DNA from: Rathayibacter sp. SW19
GTDB lineage: Bacteria > Actinomycetota > Actinomycetes > Actinomycetales > Microbacteriaceae
DNA length: 64,000 nt
Direction of reading: 5' to 3'
NCBI RefSeq assembly: GCF_030866825.1
Contig: NZ_CP133020.1
Span: forward strand, 3,658,001 to 3,722,000
Made by a program: the position numbers and the translations under genes. This document shows, one piece after another, positions 9,515-17,644 of this stretch. Under the pieces are notes generated by a model that made no database searches, was not told where the DNA came from, and worked only from the letters and a program-made list of their open reading frames with translations. Numbering within the stretch: position 1 is the first letter of the stretch; each line of letters begins with the position of its first letter.

Positions 9515-11017
9515 ATGCAACTTACCCCCGCAAGTCGAGCCGTGTTCGCGGTGGATATCGGCACCTCGAGTAGTAAAGCGATTCTCGTCCGGCTTGATGG
9601 AACCGTAATACGGTCGGGCACCAGGCAGCACACCGTCAAGCGACCGCATCCCGGCTGGGTGGAGATGGACGCGCTTGTCTGGTGGGAGGAGGTTGTCTCC
9701 TTGGCGCACGAGCTGTGCGAGCCAGGCGGTGCGCAGGTGATTGCCGTGGGAGTCAGTGGCATGGGACCGTGCGTACTGCTTACCGACGAAGCAGGCACGC
9801 CGCTCCGCCCGGCCATCCTGTATGGCGTCGACACGCGGGCGACGAAGCAGATTGCGGAGCTGACCAAACGGTTCGGCGAACACGAGATCCTCCAGCGAGG
9901 AGGGTCCGTCCTGACGACACAGGCCGCCGGAGCGAAGATCGTTTGGATCGCGGAGAATGAACCGGATGTCTATGCGAGCGCAAAACGCCTCTTCATGCCC
10001 GCATCCTGGCTCGGCTTCCGCCTTACCGGGCAGTACGTGCTCGACCAGCACTCCGCAAGCCAGTGCACGCCTCTCTATGACGCGCAGGCCTTGGAGTGGT
10101 ACCGGCCGTGGAGCGACAACGTCGCGCCCGGCATCTTCTTGCCCCCGTTGAAGTGGCCAGGCGAAGCAGCCGGCATTCTGACAACGGCAGCAGCCGCTGA
10201 GACCGGTCTGCCCGAAGGTATACCCGTAATCACCGGCACGATCGACGCGTGGAGCGAGGCGATCAGCGTCGGCGCCCAGAATCCGGGTGATCTCATGCTT
10301 ATGTACGGGACGACGATGTTCCTCGTGCACACCGTACACAAGCCGTTGACCAGCCCCTCGCTGTGGGGAACGGTCGGCGCCCTGCCGGGCACGCGGAATC
10401 TTGCGGGAGGAATGTCAACGTCCGGCGCGATCACTGGGTGGCTGCGCGAACTTTTTGGATCCCGCGACTACCCTCAGTTGCTACGTCTCGCTGAGGAGTC
10501 AGGACCCGGGGCTCGGGGACTCCTGATGCTGCCCTACTTTGCGGGCGAGCGCACCCCAATCATGGACCCACAGGCACGCGGAATGATCGCCGGGCTCACG
10601 GTCTCACATACGGCCGGCGATCTGTACCGAGCGGCACTGGAGGCAACCGGACTCGGTATCCGTCACAATATCGAAACCATGGAGGCGGCCGGCGGCCAGA
10701 TCGACCGGATCGTCGCGGTGGGCGGTGGCACGCAGGGCGGCGTCTGGACGCAGATCGTGACAGATATTATCGGTCGTGAGCAAGTGATCCCAACTCAGAC
10801 GATCGGCGCAAGCTACGGTGCGGCTTTCCTCGCTGCGCAGATGGTCGCCGATGTGAGCATCGAGGAGTGGAACCCGCTCAAGGAAGTGCTCACGCCGCGG
10901 GACGAGTTGGCCGAAGATTACGATGAATTGTTCATGCTTTACCGTCAACTGTATGAGCAATCGAAGGATGTCGCGCACGCGCTCGCGGCGCGTGAGCGCC
11001 GCCTACATCGGTCTTGA
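9515..11017 (+). CDS. FGGY-family carbohydrate kinase
   Basis: Sugar kinase of 500 aa with the ribulokinase/xylulokinase fold. The N-terminal phosphate-binding motif DIGTSSSKAILV starts at residue 14, HPGWVEMDA follows near 46, GTIDAWSEAISVGA lies mid-protein, and the C-terminal FGGY region carries VAVGGGTQGGVWTQI followed by a GASYGAAFLA segment. It would phosphorylate a ketose or polyol with ATP in the cytoplasm. ATG 9515 is chosen because the conserved motif begins 14 residues later; an in-frame start at 9479 adds 12 non-conserved residues. A fucose-isomerase-like gene follows on the same strand, so an isomerase-kinase pair is likely. The substrate cannot be assigned. Confidence 0.9.
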   Translation: MQLTPASRAVFAVDIGTSSSKAILVRLDGTVIRSGTRQHTVKRPHPGWVEMDALVWWEEVVSLAHELCEPGGAQVIAVGVSGMGPCVLLTDEAGTPLRPAILYGVDTRATKQIAELTKRFGEHEILQRGGSVLTTQAAGAKIVWIAENEPDVYASAKRLFMPASWLGFRLTGQYVLDQHSASQCTPLYDAQALEWYRPWSDNVAPGIFLPPLKWPGEAAGILTTAAAAETGLPEGIPVITGTIDAWSEAISVGAQNPGDLMLMYGTTMFLVHTVHKPLTSPSLWGTVGALPGTRNLAGGMSTSGAITGWLRELFGSRDYPQLLRLAEESGPGARGLLMLPYFAGERTPIMDPQARGMIAGLTVSHTAGDLYRAALEATGLGIRHNIETMEAAGGQIDRIVAVGGGTQGGVWTQIVTDIIGREQVIPTQTIGASYGAAFLAAQMVADVSIEEWNPLKEVLTPRDELAEDYDELFMLYRQLYEQSKDVAHALAARERRLHRS

Positions 11018-11041
11018 TGACCTCTGCGCGCCGCCGGATAG

Positions 11042-11137
11042 GTCCAATCGGTTGCTGCGCCGACATCGCGCATGCAAGTATCCCCCACCGTCCCAGTCAA
11101 CACCCGCCTGATAGGTGATCTGGTAGCACGTCCGGGC
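11042..11137 (-). pseudogene. Short remnant of a DUF2961 (GH172-type) gene
   Basis: The minus strand encodes CYQITYQAGVDWDGGGYLHA followed by RCRRSNRLD. This aligns without gaps to a stretch of the intact DUF2961 protein at 27892-29055 (IYYQISYEQGGDYAGQGYLH, then AQWRRSNPLD). About 32 codons remain, with no start and no neighbouring family motifs. It is a relic of a second, deleted copy. Confidence 0.6.
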
Positions 11138-11229
11138 AGCAAGACGCGAGGGGTTCTCGGTATTAGCCGGGCTGCCGGCTGAGCCGGCAGAGCGTGTCAA
11201 CACGCCGAAGACGTCCAATAGGAACCTGA

Positions 11230-12130
11230 ATGGCGTCGATCTACGAGGCGGCCGCGCGGGCTGGACTGTACCCGTTCGGGTCTCACCGCTGTTCAACAGG
11301 GTGAACGTTTCCCCCGAGAAGTCGAGGCAGTGCAGGAAGTCACGAAAGCCTTAGGCTTCACCTCAACCGCACCGCACGTACCCTGCGAGCACAAATCTCT
11401 GAATTGATCGCACTCGTCATTCCGATATCGAGGACCCGTTCTTCACCTAGATGGCCCGCGGCGTCGAAGACCTCGCCCCGGCGGTCGGTTACTCGGTGGT
11501 CCCGTGCAACTGTGGCAACGACCACGAGAAGGAAACCCAATACATCGACATAACCACAGCGAGAACATGGACGGCGGCGGCCAGAGGCTACTCTGACCTG
11601 ACCCGCCTGATCCACCACAACCGCCCGACCGTCACTCTTGGCTCTGTGCTACATGGCTTCGAAATCGATGGCCTCATGCTGCATAACCTGGCCGGTGTGT
11701 TTGCTGCTACATGTGTCTTCCCTGAGTAGGGAAATCGGCGAATCGCATGTACCTTCGGCCCGACCGCTGTGGCCACTGCTCAGCAACGGTGCAATGCATG
11801 ACGCGAAGTTGTCTCAGCCAAGAAGCCCCTCGCGAATCCCAAGGACTATCTGCGTTTTGGCGGCTATCTGGCAGACGGTGGTAAGGAAGCAATGCGCGAG
11901 CTTCTCGTCGTCCAGAACCGCCTGATGCCGTGTTCGTAGCCAACGATCTCATAAGCATCAGCGCCATCTAGCTTGCGGAAAGGCAGTCGCTTCCACCAGC
12001 CCTCGGGATCGCTGTCTTCGGCGAGCTGCCAACTGCGGCACTAGCGCCAAACGGAATCATTGCGGTCAGTTTGACGGCACACCGCTTACGCACCGCAGCC
12101 GCAAATCTCTGCTCGAGGGCATCTACGGCG
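11230..12130 (+). pseudogene. LacI-family transcriptional regulator, degraded
   Basis: Plus-strand reading in shifting frames gives recognisable LacI pieces in the right order: MASIYEAAARAG near 11230, NRVNVSPEKSRQ near 11300, the linker-to-core junction IEDPFFT ending in a TAG at 11448-11450, then MARGVEDLAPAVGYSVVPCN (from 11451), and AVFVANDLI near 11930. Several frameshifts and stops separate these parts and the effector domain is partly missing. It sits between the kinase and isomerase genes that it probably once controlled. Confidence 0.65.
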
Positions 12131-12437
12131 ACCGACATTCACAACGCACCATCCTGCAGCCCAATGGACAGCAAACTCAGTGCCAGCCGAGCGCCATAAG
12201 CGCAATTTCGCTCCGTCGGATGCCATGCCCTGGCTGGCCGCAGGCTTTGCATGCCCCCGACGATGCCGACATACTTGAAACCAATTGCACGAGTGACAGT
12301 TGACGATAACGGGTGGGCATCCGGACAGCTCGAGCCAGGTTCGATGACTGGTTGATCTGTGATCAACGCTTTCCCGTCAGCTCGCAAACGCAACGTCGAC
12401 ACCTGGCCAAGTGCAGAATCACGACGGAGGACACGGC

Positions 12438-14075
12438 ATGAGCAGCTATACCATCCCGCAGGTCATCAAACGTCCGCAGAGGGTGCCAAACACTGTCTAT
12501 ACCGTCGCGAGCGGTGACTTGCGACCAGCTGCCAACGTGCAATGCTGGCCGGTGCAAGCCCAACTCGAGGCGGATTTCACCCGTGCGCTGGAGTCGCTGG
12601 GCTGGAAGACACAGCGCGGTCACGCGGTGGACGATGTGAAAGGGCACGGCTTCATCGACAGCCAGCGCTCCGGCATAGAGGTGTTCAAGAATATTCCTGC
12701 GGATGCTCCACTGGTCGTCGTCGAGGCCGTCTGGCAGTACAGCCACCATGTGCTTGCTGGCCTGCGGACCCATCGGGGACCGATCCTCGTCGTCGCCAAC
12801 TGGGCGGGCGGCTTTCCCGGCCTGGTCGGCCTGCTGAACCTCACTGCTAGCCTGACCAAAGCCGGGGTGGCGCACTCGTCGCTGTGGAGCAAGGACTTCA
12901 CCGACCAATGGGCCAAGGACAAGCTGGCGGAATGGCTCGAGACCGGCAGCATCCGCCACGACATCAGCCATGTGCGCGACCTCCCGCAGCTCGATCCGAC
13001 CGATCCAGAAGTCGAGCTCGGCGTCGCGCTCGCAAGTCAGTTGAAAGACGGGAAGGCCATCATCGGCATCTTCGACGAGGGCTGTATGGGCATGTACAAC
13101 GCGATCATCGACGACGAGTTCTTGAACGCACTCGGCATCTACAAAGAGCGACTGTCGCAGAGCGCCCTGGTCTGCGAGATGGCCAAGGTCACGGATCTGG
13201 AATCCGACGCGGTGAAAGCGTGGCTCGACGAGGCCGGCCTCGTCTTCCACTTCGGTACCAACGACGCCACCGAGCTGACGCCGGCCCAGGTGAGCACCCA
13301 GTTGAAGATGTACATTGCCGCTTTGAGAATTTCCGATGATTTTGGACTCGACGCCGTGGGCATCCAGTACCAGCAAGGCCTCAAGGACACTGTGCCCGCC
13401 AGCGACCTAGTGGAGGGCTTACTGAACAACGTGCAGCGCCCTCCTGTTTTCAGTCGGGACGGCTCTCGCGAGCTCTACGCGGGCGTCGCTGTACCCAACT
13501 TCAACGAGGTCGACGAAGGTGTGGCCGTTGACGCTCTGGTGACGAACCGCATCTGGACCGCGATGGGCCTCGATCCGGCCACCACGCTGCACGACATCCG
13601 TTGGGGAGAGGAGTATGACGGCGAGTTCGTCTGGGTCTTTGAGATCTCGGGCTCGGTGCCCGCCAACCACAACGGCGGTTACGACAAGAGCTATAGCATG
13701 CGGCAGAACCCGATGTTCTTCCCGATGGGCGGCGGCACTCTGAGCGGATGCTCGAAACCGGGTGAGATCGTCTGGTCCCGGGTGTTCCTGATGGATGGCG
13801 AACTGCACGTGGATCTCGGGCGCGGACACGTTGCTGATCTGCCTGCCGAGGAAACTCGGCGACGTCTGAACGCGACCAACCCGGAGTGGCCAATCATGCA
13901 TGCGGTGCTGCACGGCGTCTCTCGCGACCAGTTGATGGCCAGGCACAAGGCCAATCATGTGCAGGTTGTGTACGCGCCGGATGCTGAAGTCGCTGACAAA
14001 GCGCTGAGGGTGAAGGCGGCCTTCTTCCATGAGCTCGGAGTTAAGGTGCATCTAGCAGGCGAGGTCACAATCTAG
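12438..14075 (+). CDS. L-fucose isomerase-like protein (sugar isomerase)
   Basis: 545 aa, about the size of L-fucose/D-arabinose isomerases, which convert aldoses to ketoses with a divalent metal in the cytoplasm. Recognisable family stretches are VVEAVWQYSHH, VVANWAGGFPGLVGLLN, IGIFDEGCMGMYN (acidic metal-binding segment near residue 220), AVGIQYQQGLKD and a C-terminal NATNPEWPIMHAVLHG. ATG 12438 has a strong GGAGG 9 bases upstream; an upstream in-frame start at 12411 is not needed. Together with the FGGY kinase upstream it could form an isomerase-kinase route for D-arabinose, L-fucose or a related sugar. The enzyme class is likely, the sugar is not known. Confidence 0.78.
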   Translation: MSSYTIPQVIKRPQRVPNTVYTVASGDLRPAANVQCWPVQAQLEADFTRALESLGWKTQRGHAVDDVKGHGFIDSQRSGIEVFKNIPADAPLVVVEAVWQYSHHVLAGLRTHRGPILVVANWAGGFPGLVGLLNLTASLTKAGVAHSSLWSKDFTDQWAKDKLAEWLETGSIRHDISHVRDLPQLDPTDPEVELGVALASQLKDGKAIIGIFDEGCMGMYNAIIDDEFLNALGIYKERLSQSALVCEMAKVTDLESDAVKAWLDEAGLVFHFGTNDATELTPAQVSTQLKMYIAALRISDDFGLDAVGIQYQQGLKDTVPASDLVEGLLNNVQRPPVFSRDGSRELYAGVAVPNFNEVDEGVAVDALVTNRIWTAMGLDPATTLHDIRWGEEYDGEFVWVFEISGSVPANHNGGYDKSYSMRQNPMFFPMGGGTLSGCSKPGEIVWSRVFLMDGELHVDLGRGHVADLPAEETRRRLNATNPEWPIMHAVLHGVSRDQLMARHKANHVQVVYAPDAEVADKALRVKAAFFHELGVKVHLAGEVTI

Positions 14076-14595
14076 TTGGCAGGCGATCTCGAACGCGATC
14101 AGACGTTGCACAATGGCCCGAAGCGGAGTTCGGAGCATAAGCACCGCACCGAGGCTCGCAGCAACTCCCGCTATAGATGCCACTGTGGCCCCAAGCCGCG
14201 GGGTACATGGCCGAAGGATGGCGAATAGCGCGGCGACGACCAGGGCAATCAGGACTGGCATCCAGACCGAAACTCCCGACGCGAGATTGGACATGAGAGC
14301 TAAGACGACCATGCCTCCGACAGTCAGAAGAACTGGGTTGGTGCCCGAACGCGCAGCTCGCTATGGATAGATGAGCGACGAACAATGATCGCCAGAGGTA
14401 CACGAAGATCCCGCCACCCGTAACTCAAGTGCGACCACCGCGGCCGCGCGCATGAAGCTGAGAAACTGGACCCTCAAGATCCTGCTGAGGGTGTGGCGGG
14501 CTGACCGTCCCGGCCCAGCAGCTTGATGGAAGCCCGCACTGAAGGCCTTCGGAGGCTGAATCAGCATGCCAAAAGGCGATCCCGTCGTCGATCTG
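14076..14595 (-). other. Intergenic region with a possible membrane-protein remnant
   Basis: 520 bases between the isomerase gene and the FCD regulator. On the minus strand, 14080-14312 encodes two hydrophobic segments (VWMPVLIALVVAALFAIL and ATVASIAGVAASLGAVLM) with no family I can name, ending in a stop next to the isomerase stop. It may be the C-terminal scrap of a transporter. No other gene is seen. Confidence 0.35.
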
Positions 14596-15378
14596 TCAGA
14601 CCCCCAAGTGGCCGCGATCGACATCAGGGGTGTGCGGGTTGTGGATTGTGTCTTCGCCCGTTCGGGAAGCCACAATGGTGTGGTGACGGCTCAGTTCTGC
14701 CAGCCTCTGCACGTCGAGGCGCGAGTGGTCGATGTGTGTTCGCATTCGTTCACGAGCTTGGTCAGGATCGTGGGCCAAGACGGCCTCGTAGATCGCACGG
14801 TGGTGGGGCAGTGCAAGTAGTGGCTCCGCAGGCGGTGAAAACACGTGTGCACGATATTCTCGCAGGCTTGGAATGAATGTCTCGTAGAACACTCGAAGGC
14901 CGCGATTCCTGCTTGCAGCGAGGAGCATGCCATGGAAATCTTCATCCGCCTTAACCTTCGCGTCAACACTATCGCCTGACAGTATTGCCTCAAAGCTCTC
15001 GACGCTCGTGCGCAGTTGGGCGAGTTCATCATCCGTCACGCGTTGCGCAGCGAGTTCGGCGATGTACGGTTCGACTGCCGCGCGCATCTCGACAAGCTCG
15101 GTGATCTCGAAGGCATTACTGAGGAACCAGTTCTGGAAGCGAGCCCGATCCGCAATCGACTTGTCGGCGACGAACGCACCGCGGCCATGTCGAATCTCTA
15201 TGTATCCTTCAGTCTTTAAGACGGCGAGTACCTCTCGCGCGGTCTGCCGACTGACTCCGAATTCCTCAATGATTTGGAGCTCAGTAGGCATCTGCTGACC
15301 GACCTCGAGAGCACGCGCACGGTCCCTTAGGACCGGAAGCATCTCGTCGACGACGCTCAGCCGGCTTGGTCTGGTCAT
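14596..15378 (-). CDS. GntR-family regulator, FCD (FadR-like) subfamily
   Basis: 260 aa. N-terminal winged helix (about residues 5-70) with TELQIIEEFGVSRQTAREVL and GYIEIRHGRGAFV, then an all-helical FCD effector domain with the expected metal-binding pattern: ADEDFHGMLL, the HHRAIYEAVL helix and HIDHSRLD. Start ATG 15378 follows GGAGGTGCG; the frame is open further upstream but lacks family features. It lies 129 bases downstream of a DapA-type gene on the same strand and probably senses a sugar acid or keto acid. It is the best candidate to bind the palindrome at 16470-16489 and control both this unit and the divergent dhaK unit. Confidence 0.9.
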   Translation of the reverse strand: MTRPSRLSVVDEMLPVLRDRARALEVGQQMPTELQIIEEFGVSRQTAREVLAVLKTEGYIEIRHGRGAFVADKSIADRARFQNWFLSNAFEITELVEMRAAVEPYIAELAAQRVTDDELAQLRTSVESFEAILSGDSVDAKVKADEDFHGMLLAASRNRGLRVFYETFIPSLREYRAHVFSPPAEPLLALPHHRAIYEAVLAHDPDQARERMRTHIDHSRLDVQRLAELSRHHTIVASRTGEDTIHNPHTPDVDRGHLGV

Positions 15379-15507
15379 AAGCAACGCACCTCCGCTTAAT
15401 CGTAGTGCCCGCACTGCCATAGCATGCAGCAAAGCGTGGCCAGCGCACGCTTGCCGCTTAGCATTGACGGGAGCGGTGCTAGTCCGAAAGCACCCCTCCG
15501 CGAACAC

Positions 15508-16446
15508 CTAACGGGCCGTGACCGCCTCAAGGAAGCCAGCGGTCTGTAGAGCATCGCGAATTTGGGCCTTGCGCGTTGTGTTAGGCGCAAGAATCGGACT
15601 ACGCGATATGCCATTGTCGCGGCCGAGCAATGAAAGCGCGTATTTTGCGTTCGCAGTCATGCACGAACCTTCGAGGCTGCGCCACACCGGCAGGAGGCGA
15701 CGGTGCAGCGCGAGAGCACGGTCGTGATCACGCTCCTGCACAGCGGTAAAAAGCTCGATGGTTTCCCGAGGGAAGACCGCGGTCATGCAAGTAACCGCTC
15801 CATCGACCCCCAGCACGAATGTCGGGTAGAGCAGGTCGTCAATACCAGTGGTGATCGGGACCTTGTCGTGTAACGCAGCCATCATGTCAGCAACCTTGTG
15901 CATGTCACCACCGCTCTGCTTCACGCCCAGCACCCACGGCGCGTCATCGATGATGCTGTTCATAGCGTGGACATCGATGTCAACCCAGGGGATGACGTTG
16001 TAGATGAGGATGGGAAGTTCAACCGCATCCCCGACCCGAGTGAAGTGTTGCACAAGACCGCTGACCGACGGAACCCAAAGGTAGTGGGGGGGCGTTACCT
16101 GCAATGACGAGACTCCGGCATTCCGTGCGGCCTCGCCCTTACGTATTGCTTCCACTGTCGTGTCAGCGATGACACCCCCGATCACCTTTACGCGACCTGC
16201 CGCCTGGTCGACCACAGCCTTGTTCAGCCGAAACGTCTCTTCTTCCGATAGGCCCTGCCCTTCGCCGGTGCTGCCTCCGACGCAGATCGAATGGACACCT
16301 GTCGAAATGAGGAAGTCCGCCTCGGCTCGGATTCGGTCCTCGTCGAGCTCCTCCGTGTCGGGATGAAACGCTGTGACCATGGGCGGGATGATTCCCGAGA
16401 GGTCAAGTTGCTCTCCGTTGTGTGACTTCGAGAAGGTGTGTGGCAT
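15508..16446 (-). CDS. DapA/N-acetylneuraminate lyase family protein (copy 3)
   Basis: Third member of the dihydrodipicolinate synthase family (312 aa). GGSTGEG loop at residues 57-63, catalytic tyrosine in ILIYNVI (Y149), Schiff-base lysine in VLGVKQSGG (K176). ATG 16446 follows AAGGGATC. Transcribed divergently from dhaK and followed by the FCD regulator. The ketoglutarate-semialdehyde-type dehydrogenase across the shared promoter makes a 2-keto-3-deoxy-pentonate dehydratase an attractive guess, because that reaction yields ketoglutarate semialdehyde. This is inferred from neighbours only. Confidence 0.88.
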   Translation of the reverse strand: MPHTFSKSHNGEQLDLSGIIPPMVTAFHPDTEELDEDRIRAEADFLISTGVHSICVGGSTGEGQGLSEEETFRLNKAVVDQAAGRVKVIGGVIADTTVEAIRKGEAARNAGVSSLQVTPPHYLWVPSVSGLVQHFTRVGDAVELPILIYNVIPWVDIDVHAMNSIIDDAPWVLGVKQSGGDMHKVADMMAALHDKVPITTGIDDLLYPTFVLGVDGAVTCMTAVFPRETIELFTAVQERDHDRALALHRRLLPVWRSLEGSCMTANAKYALSLLGRDNGISRSPILAPNTTRKAQIRDALQTAGFLEAVTAR

Positions 16447-16469
16447 TTTTAGATCCCTTAAGGCCGGCG

Positions 16470-16489
16470 GACGTCCGTTGACGGACGTC
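16470..16489. promoter_or_regulatory. Perfect inverted repeat in the divergent dhaK / dapA-type promoter region
   Basis: GACGTCCGTTGACGGACGTC is a perfect 9-bp inverted repeat around a two-base centre, located 23 bases upstream of the start at 16446 and about 150 bases upstream of dhaK. Its position between two divergent units next to an FCD-type regulator suggests an operator. Confidence 0.55.
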
Positions 16490-16636
16490 TGTTAGTCTGT
16501 CAGTTAACGCCGCAACATGCAATGCAGCCCAGCTGCTGGTAACGCTCATTTTCAGGCACCGCCCATGATGACGCTCGGCGGTGGGCTCACCGCCAACGAG
16601 ACGAGAAGTATTGACAGCAACCGAGAGGAGGGCATT

Positions 16637-17644
16637 ATGCCTCAACTGTTTATGCCTGGTGGCCACGATGGCGTATTTGCGGCATTGCAAGGGTTTACGC
16701 GTGCTCATGCGAAAGATGTATGCCTTGCCACCGATCCGGTCTACCTGACGGCGAGGCGGCATCACCCCGGCAGGGTGGTGGCACTCGTGTCCGGAGGGGG
16801 TTCAGGACACGAGCCATTGCACAGCGGGTTTCTTGGGCCCGGACTTCTCGATGCTGTTGCACCAGGGCAAGTTTTCGCATCACCGCATAACCGCCAGGTA
16901 TTCGAAGCCAGCCGTGCTGTCGCCCTCCCTGGTGGCGTACTGCACATCGTGAAAAACTACACAGGTGATCGAATCAATTTCGGTATCGCCGAGGAACGGT
17001 TACGGGCGGAAGGCATCCACGTTGGGCGAGTTCTCGTCGATGATGATGTTGCCACCGAATCCACGCTCACCGCGACGGGCAGGCGCGGCACAGCCGCGAC
17101 GGTACTGGTGGAGAAGATCGTCGGCGCCGCCGCCGATCTCGGGTGGACACTCGGCGAATTGGAGCGTCTCGGTAACAGAGTGAGTGCTCAGAGTCGAAGC
17201 ATCGCTGTCGCGAGCGAGTCCCTCACGTCAGTTCATACGAGCACGCGGCTTTTCGACCTGCCCGCCGGCGAAATCGAGTACGGAGTCGGAATCCACGGCG
17301 AGAGGGCCTCTTCGTCGATCTCTTTCACGGGATTGAATGAGTTGATCTCACGGATGCTGGATGACATCCTCTGCTCCCTTGGGGATGTTGGTACGCGCGG
17401 AATGATCTTCCTCGTGAATGGCCTCGGTTCTGCGACACCGCTTGAGCTATATGCGGTACTAAACATTGCACTCAATCAGCTCGCGGAACGTGGCATCGAG
17501 GTTGCCGCCTGCCTTGCTAGAACCCTGGTGTCGGCCCTAGACATGCACGGATTCTCATTGACTCTGCTCGACGTTGCTGAAGATAGCTGGCTTGACCTCT
17601 GGTATGCGAACGCCGCCGCCCCAGGATGGATTGGAGGACGCTGA
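16637..17644 (+). CDS. dhaK: Dihydroxyacetone kinase-type subunit DhaK
   Basis: 335 aa, the normal DhaK size. The glycine-rich SGGGSGHEP loop is at residues 52-60, the KNYTGD motif ends at D111, and the histidine that forms a covalent hemiaminal with the triose substrate is in GVGIHGE (H220). The protein would present dihydroxyacetone or a related short ketose to a DhaL nucleotide-binding subunit. ATG 16637 is preceded by GAGGAGGG. The stop TGA overlaps the start of the next gene by one base. No gene for a PTS-type DhaM is present, so this is an ATP-dependent type or a relative acting on a tetrose such as erythrulose. Confidence 0.92.
   Translation: MPQLFMPGGHDGVFAALQGFTRAHAKDVCLATDPVYLTARRHHPGRVVALVSGGGSGHEPLHSGFLGPGLLDAVAPGQVFASPHNRQVFEASRAVALPGGVLHIVKNYTGDRINFGIAEERLRAEGIHVGRVLVDDDVATESTLTATGRRGTAATVLVEKIVGAAADLGWTLGELERLGNRVSAQSRSIAVASESLTSVHTSTRLFDLPAGEIEYGVGIHGERASSSISFTGLNELISRMLDDILCSLGDVGTRGMIFLVNGLGSATPLELYAVLNIALNQLAERGIEVAACLARTLVSALDMHGFSLTLLDVAEDSWLDLWYANAAAPGWIGGR

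Noticed and set aside
9344..10339. 331-aa open frame on the minus strand opposite the FGGY kinase
   Set aside because: It lies antisense to a gene with clear catalytic motifs and has no recognisable domain or ribosome binding site.
12363..13376. 337-aa minus-strand open frame opposite the isomerase gene
   Set aside because: Composition is that of a mirrored high-GC gene; no family features.
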